Assembly (NCBI RefSeq): GCF_000090795.2
Contig: NW_003546299.1
Span: forward strand, 84,523-148,522
Reading direction: 5' to 3'
Length of the DNA stretch: 64,000 nt
From: Amphimedon queenslandica
Lineage: Eukaryota; Porifera; Demospongiae; Haplosclerida; Niphatidae
The position numbers and the translations under genes are program-made. Positions 49,934 through 61,900 of the stretch are shown here, one piece after another. A model generated the notes under the pieces. It saw nothing but the letters and a program-made list of their open reading frames with translations, made no database searches and had not been told where the DNA came from. Position 1 is the first letter of the stretch; each line of letters opens with the position of its first letter.

Positions 49934-52900
49934 TCATGCGATCATCCCTGTTGATTTAAGACTGAATCCTTCTGGAGCAAAGTATCCGAGAAAAGGAAGC
50001 CACGAGAGTTTCTTAGCCTGCCCTTTGGAAGACTCAAGTTCATAGAGTGAGAAGAGAACCTTAAAAAGAGAGACCTGAAGAGGAGAGTAGGAAGTGGTGG
50101 ATGTGGTTTTGATGAGATCCTCAATCGAAGTAATTGCCTATAAATATTACTAACATAGTTCATTAATCCTCTCTATAATGTACTTGTTGTAATTTTCCTT
50201 GATACAGGGCACACATGGCACTGTTATAAAGAGACTGAGATGGAAAGAAAGGCATTAGTTATTGATAATGGCTACATGGTTCTACTTTTGCGTCCGAAGT
50301 TGAACTCGATTTGAAATCATTCTCAGCTTTGATCCATTGATTATGATAAATATTGACTAGACCTCTTTAATAATAATAGAAAAAATAATATAACATACTA
50401 TTATGACTGTGTTAATATTTGCAGGTACTAACTTATTAGCTTGTGTCAGTGATTTATTTTCATTAGTTGCTTTTGGTGTTAGCAATGCTAGTACTTGTGA
50501 GAAATAATCTTCAGCATCAACCAAATTACCATACTACAGGACACAATAAAATAATAATAGATACAATACAATATGTGGTACCAGATACTCAATCTTCCAT
50601 TAAGATATGTACATGTATATAATATGATTCTTACTGATATGCAAAGTCTCCCAAGGCAAGAAAGAAGCTGTACTTTCTGATCAGGCAGCAACTCGATCAC
50701 TTCATGAAGTAAGTTACGAACAAGTGAATAATCCTACGAAAGGAAAAGAGAATTTAATGTTATTAATTTCTTCCTCGATTACTTTGATGCTTAGTAGACA
50801 GTTTCCTAGTAAACACTTCACGTGAGCTAATCTCTTGGTCCAAACCTCCTCTGCCAGTTGCTGATCTTCATCTGAGAGCAGTTCATCGATAAAAGGCATC
50901 TTTTTCTTTTCTTTGATATGACGGAGGATAGTCCCAGTAACATACTGGAGGAAGCACACCCTGTTCATTGCTAGTTGAATGTTACCAGTGTATAATGGCA
51001 ACTGTGCATGTAACAGTCTCATACTGTATGGTACCATGCTACCTGCAAATAAAGAGAGGGTTTGTGTGTGAGCGAAAAATACATAAGGAAGTAGAGCATC
51101 ATTTTAAAGTAAATAAAACAGGTCATTATTATAAAATATGCTTATACTATGATTTTGCTAATTTTATTTTAACATACCTTTTTTTCCAGGATAGTTGTGT
51201 TTATTGTACTGATAGTAAAGATCAGGTTGGTCCAAATCCTTAAACGGCTCCATTTCTTGTTTAGCCTCATCGTATCTCTCCAACTGACACAACAATGACA
51301 ATCGAGCACACCACATCTAATTATTACATATAACAATGATTAAAGCAGTTCTCAGTGAGTCTGTGGATTACTTGTAGAGTCTTGTGTGTGTGTACAGTCA
51401 TGGATCCAATCTGATTAATTCCCTGACCGTGAGCTGAAAGAACAAGTGACGTGAGTCTCAGTGCCTCATGATAGCAGCCATTATGCTAAAAGGGAGGGAG
51501 AGAGAAGAATGTTAGGTTAATGAAAAATGACCATTATTGTTAGAAAAATCATTATTGTTACTGATGTTATTATGAATATTCTTACTATCAGGTTCATAAG
51601 TCCTTCGTGGTCCATGGTCACTTGGTCTGCAGTGAGTAATTGTCTTCTTTCAGATCCTGGGAAAGTTGCCATTAATACTTCACCTATTGGATCAGACTGA
51701 ATACAGAAATACATAGTATAAATGAATGACACAAAAAGAGTATGTGTGCATATATGCGCATCTAAAGAAGGTGACTCCAATATTAGACCCAAAGAGTATA
51801 AAACTGTTAACATACTTTTCCAGTAGGAGAGATGAGTCCAGGTTGAGTCAAGTGCTCGGGTGAGACAATCCTGCCACTAGCCAAAACCTGCTGTACCCAT
51901 TCACCAGGTAGCCATGAACACAATATGTCATCATTGATCTCCTTCTCTCTCCTTTTCTCTCCACTATCGCTCGTGTCCTCATACTGCGTTGGTAGAATAA
52001 AATCATCACTGCCAGTCGGGCTGAGGGCCTCCTTGAAATCTTTTGATAGCTGTCTTGCTAGTTTTAGCGTTTCTTCACTTGCTGTCAAGTTACATATTTG
52101 TACTTTGTCATCTTCTTTGACACTCTCTCTTTTCTTTGTTGTGTCTTCTTTTGGTTTCTCTTTGTCAGTTGATACTTGCTCATTGACAGTCTCAGGTAGT
52201 GCCATTTCGCCTTCTTCAGTTCCAGGGACTTCCTCTCCTCCCTCTGTCTCAATGTCTACCTTTATCTCTTCTTTTCTTTCTACTACCTCCTTTTCTACCT
52301 TTTCTTCTCTCTCTCTCTCTTTCCCTTCTTCTACTAATTGTGTTTCAATGTCCCTCTCTTCCTCATTCTCTTCCTTCTCCTCCTCCTTGTTCTCCTCCCC
52401 CTCCTCCTTGTTCTCCTCTCCCTCCTCCTCTTCATCTGAAGGAGGTGGCTCTACTTGTCCGATACTGTTCCTCTCGTCCTGGTCCTCCATATCAATATCT
52501 GTGCTACTAATGTCAATTGAAGTCGTCTCAATAGGATTGGGTGTGGTTTCTAAGGGTGTGATTTCCATGGCTTCCTCGGTCCCTGGTTCATCTTCATCGA
52601 TTGCCAGGAGAGTAGCAAGCATGCTTCCATGGCGAGTCTTAACGTTAGAAGCTTCCGGGGTTTTTGGTAACAGGTAGTCCAGGACCTGAGGGTTCCTCTT
52701 CAGCCAGTACTCAAACTCGAGTGGGAGGAGCTTACCAGAGCGAGAGATGTCACAGTTTTCAAAAGCAGCATCAACAACACTGAAATCAAAAACATATACG
52801 TAATGAGAATTAGTAAATTTTCTGATATATTAAATATATTTTTTATGCTATGTATAAAATTTGTCAATCAAATTAGAATTTGCTTCAAAATCCAGCCAAA

Positions 52901-54048
52901 GACCTTGTACTACAGTACAGGGGATTTCATCAAAAATGACTAGGAGAGAATTCTTCATTTTTATAATTTTTTCTGATACATATACATGTACTTATGTTGT
53001 GTAGAAAGTTTGAGCCGATTCTGATCAAGTTTGAATTTTTTACAAAATCTTTTGAGTTGCTTCAAAATCGAGCCTAAGACCCTGTACTATAGTACAGGGT
53101 ACTTCGTCAAATTTTTGCCAAAAATGACTAGGAGAAAATTCTTCATTTTAAAAATGTTTCTTGATACATATGCATGTTCTTATGTTGTGTAGAAAGTTTG
53201 AGCTGGTTTTGATCAAAATTGAACTTTTTACGAATTTTAAAGCTGCTCCAAAATTGGCCTGAGTATCCTAACAGTATCCTAACAGTATCCCATGTACATG
53301 TACATACCTGGCAATAGATGATTCTGGATCAGTAACTATTCCACTCTCATTATCAACTCCTCCCTCAGTGACTGTTAGTATTATAGTATTAGTTGAGTGT
53401 ACCACTGAAGAGAGAAGAGAATGGAGCTCTTCACGGCTTACCCCTTCGTCTCCGGAAATATTGAACAAGTCAAATAAGAGCTGACATTTTGTGGAGAAAG
53501 AGCCATGAAGAATGATTGATAGTCCGCAGACAAACTCTTCGAAATCAATAGATCCATTCTAGATATCATAAAATGGAGTGAGAAAAGAATTAGATTTCTA
53601 CATTCAAAATAGCGGCCTTTAGTGAAACAGAGCCTACCATTTCTAACCATTTCATGCATGTTCAATGAGAAATGGCAACATGTTCACTAAATCAAAACTT
53701 GCCAATCTCAAAATTTGCCAAAATTTCCACCTCAAAAACTAACTAGACCACCCCCTAGGTTTACGATATATATTCTTTTACCTTTTTCTTGTCAAAGGCA
53801 TCAAAGAGTCTATCTCCCAGTGCCACGGGAAGATTAAAGTAAAGTGAAAACTTCTCCCTATCTATGACACGCCCACGTTCTCCACCAGCCTGCCTGTACA
53901 ACTCGTTAAACCTGTGCATAAAAGGACGTAAGAGGGCAAGGATAGATGTATCTTACTGATTCCCAAGCTCTGCTAGCTGCAACTGGGATAGTTCAGCTAC
54001 AGTTGACTGGAAAACTTCCTGAAAATCATGACTGCCACCTTGCCCCAT
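49934..54048 (-). CDS. TRAPPC12: EF-hand module fused to TRAPPC12 (TRAPP complex TPR subunit)
   Basis: The start is MGQGGSHDF, fitting an N-myristoylation site (MGxxxS). Exons at ~54.05-53.3 kb encode two EF-hands, with loops DKKKNGSIDFEE and NISGDEGVSREE. The exon starting at 52779 encodes a third, DISRSGKLLPLE. The same open exon then runs without a stop through a ~200-residue Glu-rich linker to IVSPEHLTQPGLISP, where TRAPPC12 similarity starts. Downstream exons give MWCARLSLLCQLERYDEA, LDQPDLYYQYNKHNYPGKKG, SMVPYSMRLLHAQL and TPR segments ending with LYELESSKGQAKK at 49.9 kb. TRAPPC12 acts in ER-Golgi trafficking. Human TRAPPC12 has a disordered acidic N terminus and, to my knowledge, no EF-hands. 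Exons 50.1-50.7 kb were traced less precisely. Confidence 0.88.
52850..53275 (+). repeat. Repeat family B, two to three copies in TRAPPC12 intron
   Basis: Contains CCTGTACTATAGTACAGGGTA, ACATGTACTTATGTTGTGTAGAAAG and GATTCTGATCAAGTTTG in tandem, between the second and third EF-hand exons. Confidence 0.88.
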
Positions 54049-54146
54049 TTTGACCAATAAAGTTTATTAATAAGTTAATCACCACTAGTTTATTAACTGG
54101 TTAATTAATTAAGCTTAATTAATTAGCTACATTTAATTAATTATTC
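54049..54146. promoter_or_regulatory. Shared promoter, TRAPPC12 / LSM11
   Basis: 98 bp between divergent ATG codons. It is very AT-rich, with repeated TTAATTAATTA and TTTAATTAATTA motifs. Confidence 0.55.
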
Positions 54147-55093
54147 ATGACCCACATGGATCCTGAACTTGATTTTCTCTCTTCAGATTTCAATGCTAGC
54201 AAGGCTCTTTTATCCTCTTCATTGAGTGTCCCTTGTCCAGAGGTGAAAAATTATATAACTCTACTATTATTATAATTTTTTAGGTCCAACCATGTGACAA
54301 TCTAGACCAATACCTCTCAGTTGTAAAAGGGACAAGAAAAGTGGGTGGGAGTGGGAGGAGTCAATCATTGGAACCGGTACCGGAACAGAAACCCCAAGAG
54401 GCAGCATCTACTAAGAGGCTAAAGAGTGTACTCGATTTATTGAAAGGTATTATTTGCCTTTATATTGTTATTAATTTTGTTTCTATTAGAACCATTGAGA
54501 GGCCCATTGGCTTTGCTTCAAGACTGTCAAATTCATCAGATACCTGTACAAATATTAACGAGACACAGTAGAGGACTAAGAGGAATGATTTGTGGGAATA
54601 TAATTGCCTTTGATAGACATTTTAATATGGTAAGCGTTGTTGTACACTAGCTGAAATGCTAATAATCTAAATTAATCAATTTTATTTAGATACTGAGAGA
54701 TGTCACAGAGCACTATACTCCATTGAAGACAGTCGGTAATAGAGGTAAAACAAAAAAGAGAAATAAAAGACATAGCAGTAAGTTGATAAACTAATCATTA
54801 TTTAAAATCTTTCCTGGATTTTATTAGAAAAATGCGTAGAAGTTACACCTAAAGAACCTAATGATATCTTACCCAAATCATCTCTTTCCTCCTCATTACC
54901 TTCTAATGATTGCTCTTCATCAGGTCATTCTTCTCAGTCATCCTCTTCCAATCATCCTTTAGTCCCCACTCACTCTTCCTCTCTGCCTGTCTCTTCCTTC
55001 TCCTCTTGTCAAAAACGCTGGGAGTGCACGCGTTACCTGAAGCAGCTTTTCATTCGTGGCGACAATGTCATTTTAGTTCGATCATTAAAATAG
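54147..55093 (+). CDS. LSM11: LSM11, U7 snRNP-specific Sm-like protein
   Basis: Five exons join in phase to 250 residues: 54147-54242, 54284-54446, 54490-54629, 54690-54777 and 54828-55093. The split Sm fold is recognisable. Sm1 has VQILTRHSRGLRGMICGNII and AFDRHFNM. The Sm2 motif, after a long Ser-rich insertion, is YLKQLFIRGDNVILVRSL at the very C terminus, as in animal LSm11. The N-terminal PCDNLDQYLSVVKG matches the conserved N-terminal region. In animals, LSm10/LSm11 replace SmD1/D2 in the U7 snRNP, which processes replication-dependent histone mRNA 3' ends. It is shorter than human LSM11 (360 residues). It is head-to-head with TRAPPC12 and convergent with the transporter gene, 52 bp away. 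Confidence 0.93.
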
Positions 55094-55145
55094 CAATAAC
55101 TTTACGGTATATTTTTACATGCAGCATTATCATAGTCATGAGTTT

Positions 55146-56834
55146 TTAACACTTAAAAACTGCTGTGTCATTAGTAGAGCCACAGGCCATGTATGTATCC
55201 AGTGACATTAGTGGTGCCCATATAAAAGCAACTAATGATCCAACAAATAATCCTCCTAGCAGTATAAGGACCATAATTACACCTGTGTAAGGGGAAATGA
55301 TTGGATTATTAAATTTTAACTTATATACCTGTCAGTTCTTTCTCGTTATTGGACACTATATTAGGAGCATACTGCATACCAAGTGTACCAAAGTAACCAT
55401 TGGTAGCTCCTATCACTGTAATTGTTATGAAGGACACCACCATATTAAAGGGAGGAGAGAAGATAGGATTAGTAGGAGAAGGAGTGACACACAGTATTAG
55501 TAATGGTACCAGAAGTAACCTCAGAATTGATATTATTAGCAATGACTTTGGTTTGAATCGATATGGTAAGAGACAGAAAATCTACACACAATTGAATGAA
55601 TAATAGTCTTTCTTTTTCTCATTCTTCTTACCCTTGAGATAGTATCAGAGAAATTGAAAAGTGCTATGTTAATGACAATTGGCCAGTCTCCAATTTTACA
55701 ATACTGTACGTTTGATGTTATGCTCGGAAACACTAGGAGTGTTACAAAGAATATTAGAAACACACTAATGAATGGCTGCCATATTTTCTTGAGTATTCTG
55801 TACCTGAACACCAAACCATCTGTAAAGAGGAAGAGACAATAATTTCATTATACTCGGGGGGGGGGGGAAAGATTTACTGATGAATAGTTTCTTGACTTTC
55901 TTCAACTTAGAACTTGAAATCATTTCTATTTTTTCTTCTATTTCTTCCTCACTTTCTTCATCCAACTCTTCGCGGCTTCTCAGTTGAATATTGTAACCAT
56001 CAGAGGTTCTATTTCTCAAGCACTGGCAGTTCTTAATACATTTTATTTCAGACTTTTTGCTCTCTTTTGATGTATTTTGTTTCATGTAATATTTCACAAA
56101 TGGCGACTTCCACAGCATAAATTGAAGTCCAAAACAGGCGATAATGAAAAGTAATGAAATGCCAAAGAAAATGAGAGTCCCTGTTCTCTCTGGCCCAGAT
56201 GCTGCCTTAGTTATTATTCTATTGATAGCGACAAGTGATCCTGCTATAGCTTCACCCAACATAACGGCCTGTGTGTATTTCTCAGGTAGCATACCACTGA
56301 GGCCATAATAGCTACCTTGTTGAACTACAAAAATAAATGCATTTTGTATTGTAAATATTATATGCGTAAGTCCCTACTGGTTGGCTCACCTCCACTACCA
56401 ATCCCTGAAAACATTACAGAGAGCAACATCAGTATAAAGCCAGTCTCAGTACTAATGGTACAGTTGTGTATGCCAAAGTCCAATAGCAGGACTGTTGATA
56501 AACTAATTATGAAAATAGCATATCCGATGCATATTCGAAACTTGAGTGGGAAGTAATTAATAAGTCCAATGGTAATTGTAATAAATACCAAAGTCACTAT
56601 AAGGTAACTCAGTGGTAGTGCTAGCTCTGGTCTATGGTTAGGATAAAGATAAGTGAAGTAGTCCAGTCCTGCAACATAGCTCTGGAAAGGAGTGAGGAAA
56701 CCAAGAGAGAGCAATATCAAAATTATATATACACCACTGTATCTGTCCTTTGGTGGAGGAGCTGGTGAATCTTTCTCTTCTTCTAAGCTTCTGTTAACAG
56801 TTTCATCAACAAGGGTTTCCTGACTTTCCTCCAT
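55146..56834 (-). CDS. ENT4/PMAT-like equilibrative transporter, copy A
   Basis: Multi-exon polytopic membrane protein of the SLC29 family. It starts with an acidic cytosolic tail. TM1 contains LGFLTPFQSYVAGLDYFTYLYP. A mid-protein segment has YYGLSGMLPEKYTQAVMLGEAIAGSL and ERTGTLIFFGISLLF, which resembles ENT4 (plasma-membrane monoamine transporter) more than ENT1/2. An acidic loop (EELDEESEEEIEEK) precedes the second half, LVFRYRILKKIWQPF through FLVGSLVAFIWAP-type final helices, ending AVFKC. Family role: transport of nucleosides or organic cations. The substrate here is unknown. First exon 56834-56390, second starting at 56324. A tandem paralogue lies just upstream. A G-run interrupts one intron near 55857. 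Confidence 0.85.
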
Positions 56835-56988
56835 AAAAAGATTTTAGCCTCTATTCTAGCCCAGTGCTCCACCTAGATATAATTAACGAGTCACTCCCAT
56901 TAATGGTTTTAAAATCATTAGCTTGCTCATAATATTTTTTTAAAAATGAAATTCATACACTTCTGGTCAATTTTAAATATAAATTATG

Positions 56989-58760
56989 TTACAAACACTT
57001 AAAGACTGCTGTATCATTAGTGGAGCCACAGGCTACAAATGTATCCAGTGTCCTTAGAGGTATCCAAATAAAAGCAACTACTGATCCAACAAATAATCCT
57101 CCTAGCAATGTAAGAATCATGATCCCACCTGTGACACGAATGCAAAGAAAGTTATATTAAAAGGAAAATCAAGATAAATATGCATTACCTGTCAGTTCTT
57201 TCTCGTTATTGGACACTATACTAGGAGCATACTGCATACCAAGTGTACCAAAGTAGCCATTAGTGCCTGCTAATACCGTAACAGTTATAATGGACACCAC
57301 CAGATTAAAGGGAGGAGAGAAGATGGGATTGGTAGGGGAAGGAGTGACACACAGTATTAGTAATGGTACCAGAAGGAACCTCAGGATTGATATTATTAGC
57401 AATGACTTTGGACTAACTCGATAAGGTAAGAGACATAAAGCCTGTTGTAAGAACAAACGGAATTAATAGATAAATAATACATTCTCTTTTCCTCTAATTC
57501 TTCTTACTCTTGCAATAGTATCAGCAAAATTAAAAAGTGATGTGTGAATGACAATTGGCCAGTCTCCAATTTTACAATACTGTACGTCTGATGTTATGCT
57601 TGGAAACACTAGGAGTGTTACAAAGAATATTAGAAACACACTAATGAATGGCTGCCATATTTTCTTTAGTATTCTGTACCTGAACACCAAACCATCTGTA
57701 AAGGAAAAAAAACTGATATTAAATTTAAACAGTCTTTAAATTTTACCGATTAAATGATTCTTAAATTGATTCTTAAATTCATATTTTGAAGTTGTATCTT
57801 CCTCCTCTTCTTCCTGTTTCTTTCCAATCTGTGTTAGTTGAATAGTGTCAACAGAGTCTCTTCTCTTCAAGCACTGGCAGTTCTTTAGAAATCTACAGTT
57901 TAATTCGAACCTCTTGTTCTCTTTTGATGTATTTTGTGCGAAATAATACTTCACAAATGGCGACTTCCACAGCACAAATTGAAGTCCAACACAGGCGATA
58001 ATGAAAACTAATGAAATACTAAAGAAAATGAGAGTCCCTGTTCTCTCTGATCCTGCCGATGCTTTAGTTATTATTCTATTTATTGCCACAATGGATCCAG
58101 CAGCAGCCTCGCCAAACATGAGGCACTGAGTGAATCTCTCTGGGAGCATTCCACTTAAACCATATAAAGTGCTCTGTTGAACTATAAGATAAAAATTATT
58201 GTTAAAATATCATCCCCAAGCATGTGTCATGCATGCATATTAAGGGCTGAGTGTCTCAAACGCTCTCTATAAATAGACTCACTTCCTCCACCAAATCCTG
58301 AAAATAACACAGAGAGCAATGTTAATGCGAAACCAGTCTCAGTACTAATCATGCAGTTATTTATACTGATATCCAATAATAGGACTATTGATAAACAGAT
58401 TATGAAAAAAACGTAGCCAATGTTCAGTCGGAATGAAATTGATAGATAATTGATGATTCCAATGGAAACTGTGATTGAAAGAAGTGCAGCTATAATGTTG
58501 CCCAGTGGTAGTGCTAGCTCAGGTTTATAACTGGGATAAAGATAAGTGAAGTAGTCTAGCCCTGCCACATAGCTCTGATAGGGGAACAAGACACCAAGAG
58601 AGAGGATAAACATAATGATGTATATCATATTGTATTTGTCCTTGGGGGGCGATAAGGAGGGAGGTATCAAGTCCTTTCTTTCTTCATCGTCTTCTTCACA
58701 GCTACTACTCCCATTCCTGAAGTCTGGTTCAGTAATGTTTGTGTTCATAGACTCATCCAT
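56989..58760 (-). CDS. ENT4/PMAT-like equilibrative transporter, copy B
   Basis: Tandem paralogue of copy A with the same exon order and high identity in membrane segments: LFPYQSYVAGLDYFTYLYP, LSGMLPERFTQCLMFGEAAAGS, ERTGTLIFFSISLVF, LVFRYRILKKIWQPF and the final YxACGSTNDTAVFKCL. The N-terminal tail (NGSSSCEEDDEERKD) and the central loop differ most. It starts at 58760 and stops at 56989. The 154-bp spacer to copy A suggests tandem duplication. Conserved membrane helices with diverged tails and loops hint at different regulation or trafficking; this is inference. It is head-to-head with the WD40 gene. Confidence 0.85.
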
Positions 58761-58916
58761 TCTAGAAATTGGGGAACAATCAGAATTTAGAAATAGAATA
58801 AGTAATTAAGTATTAACCACACCCACCCAGCCCCACCCATTTTATCCAGGAAACGCCCACTCACAATAACTTGCTTCCATTTGTTTTGGTTCTTTCAAAC
58901 TTTTGAGCAGAAGAAA

Positions 58917-61900
58917 ATGGATTGTGAGACAGAGTAAGCAACAGTTATACCTACCTCAGGCCAGTTGGCCTTTAATTTATTGCTTTCTCCCTTCTCTTTT
59001 CTCTTCTCACACACTCTCTCTTTCTTCCTGCAGCATTGTGGCTTGTTTTGTGGAGCTACTGAATGAAGAGAGCCTCTCTGAGCTTCTCTCGTTATTTCAT
59101 GCAGAAAAATGCTCCAGAGGACGAATGAAAATGGAAGATTTCATGGAACTAATGGGTGGAATGATGAAAGTCTCGCCATTAGATGAAAGACTTTCTGCAC
59201 TTTGCAGGAAGGTGATAATGAAGAAGCCTATCTTGGCACTTTATAATGTTTCATTTCATACCCTTCTCTTTTCTTTATAGGTTGACATTGAGAATGATGG
59301 CTATGTCACTGAAAATAAATTAATGTCGTACTTATTGCTCCAGCTAAGAGAGAGGGAAGCTTTTCGGACAGTCAAGCCACTTCCCTTTCAAGATTCACCA
59401 GACTTTAAACATAATTTGTACTCAAAGGTAAAGTGAGCCTACTAGATCCTGTCACGTGTGTACATTTATAACTTGTTTCTTCTCCAGCAATGTCCTTGCA
59501 GGCTTTTGCATCTTTTTCCACCATCGAGATACCTAAGCATATCAAGGGTAATAAGAATCATGCATTGGTACAGTAGATCTCTGATATGTCATCATTTATT
59601 ATTACAGGATGGTATTATTACAACATGGTCATCAAGCCTGCAGTTGCTTAGAGGGACTGTAATGGATGACAAGGCAACAATGATAGACAGGAATGACCTA
59701 TTGCGTATGAAGAGGACTAATCTCTGGGTGACCGATGCTACTGTCTTTTTAGCCCAGAATATCCTAATAATATCAACAACTTCAAGGGAATTAAACTTTT
59801 ATGACGTGTCATCTACTGTGTACAAATTCCTCTATAGAGTTTGTGGTTAGTGCATGAGAGAAAAAGTGATAATTGCTGTCAATTCTGTTTTGGTAATTAT
59901 GATTAATTTGTTAATTTACAGATCTGCCTGCAGTACCTCTCTGCATTGTAAGCCACACCAAAGATGATGTAAGTAACTACATGTACTAATAATACACTAT
60001 GCAGTGATTGTGAGAATTGCTTTGCATGTATAGAACTCAGTTCTGATGTTGTACGGTGATACTAAAGGAAATGTAACAGTCTTTCATTTCCTTCATCCAT
60101 CTATTGCTCTATTTGCTGTCAATGCACAGGACAATCCTTCAGCTTCAGATAAGATTCATCTTATTGTTTACTCTGTTAGTTAATGCAGTGATTATAGATA
60201 TTACAGACAGTCAATGATTGCATCTTTTATTTTGTTATCTCTTTTGTTCATGCAGCGTCTTCCCAATCATTCTCAGTTTGTTCAAGTGACTGTGGTAGCA
60301 AAAGTCCACCAGGAATGGATACAAAGGATAATGTATTTGCCACAGAATCACTCTATCATCACATGCTCTATTGCATCTCAGAACTCACTTGTCATGCGGG
60401 ACATAAATGGACGAAGAAAGCCTTACATTTTTAATCTAATGAAGGTAAGTATTATATCTATATAAATTTCTTTTATTTTTATCTTTTCATTATAACTTGG
60501 TTTTTTTCCCTTTTAGGGCATTACTTGTTTCGATTTTAGTTATGATATGAATCTGCTCGTTACTGGGTCACCGGATCATGGTGTGAGGTTTTGGGATCCT
60601 TATGTTCCAACGTCACCAGTCTCAACAAGAATGGAACATCTCTCGCCTGTACTTGATGTCCTCATTCACAAGGACATGAAACTCGTTTATACATTTTCAC
60701 GAGATCTGGTTAATAGAACACTAAAATTAATTAGTCTTATCTTTCTTCTACTATTTTTATTTTCTCTTATCTTCCTTTGCAGGTCCTTTGTGTTTGGGAT
60801 ATTTATGAGTTCACCTTATTTCAAAACATACATGTAAAGTTTCCTTTCTCCCAGAGGCAGCCTGACTTCTCCACGACCATATTAACCCTCACCACTCCCT
60901 CTCAGCTAACAGTGATGTGCAATGAATACATTGCAGTGTTCAGTGTTGGGAATCTTACTAATAACTTAAACAAATGCACACACTCAAGCAGTGCGGTATC
61001 TGTTCTCTGTGACTCAAAGTTCAACTACGTAAGGAGTATTTTTGAGCCAACTTTTGTGTATAAGTTTACCAATATAAGCAGTTTCATTAGAGTCCTGTTT
61101 CTTTCTTAGATCCTTACTGGTAGTAAAGATGGAGAGGTGATAGTGTGGGATTGTCTCACTGGTACCAAGGTGAGGAGTATCAGGCATACTCATGATGACA
61201 CAGAACTGACTTTCATGTCACTGGATGGGAATGGAAGCAGATTAATAACTGGTTCCAGGAAAGGAGAGATCAAAGTATGAGATGCAAAATAGCCTCACTT
61301 TTTTTACACTTTCACTTATTCTTTAGATTTGGAATCACATGAATGGAGAGTGTCTCCATGTCATGCTTTGCTCAGGCTCTACTGAAGTGACTGGGGTAGT
61401 TCATTTGCCAGACAGAGCACTCTTCCTCTCAGCTGGTTGGAATAAAAGAATAGTGTCCTTCAATGATAAATCTGATGTAAGAATCCTCACTATTATGCAT
61501 TGCTATTATAGTTAATATTTCATGCCTATAAACTGTCATTTCATCCTCTCATTACCAGGTATTTAAAATTAAGCAAGACAGTAATGCTTGGACTAATTTC
61601 CCTCATCATTCAGTTAGTTAATGATTCTCTTGTTGTCCCATTACATTTGCTATAGGACGATATACTATCAATCTCATTCTGTCAGCCTCATTACCTTGCC
61701 ACTGGTAGTTTTGATGGCGATATCATTATATGGAACACTGACACTACCCTCCAAGTAGTTCAGTTTAAATCATTGACTCAAATAAGAGCTGCTATCAATC
61801 TGTAAGGAATTTCATATAAATAATGCACATATGTGATAACATCTTCTTTCCTTTCTCCAGTAAATTGTACAAGCAAAGAAGTAGTCACACAAGTTCAAGG

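Noticed and set aside
51925-52677. 250-residue Ser/Pro-rich ORF on the + strand
   Set aside because: Antisense shadow of the Glu-rich linker exon of TRAPPC12; composition mirrors GAA/GAG codons.
52681-52780. Possible internal splice donor GTAAGC inside the third EF-hand, splitting the EF-hand gene from TRAPPC12
   Set aside because: The reading frame stays open and clearly EF-hand-like across the site, so it is probably unused. It is noted as the main alternative to the fusion.
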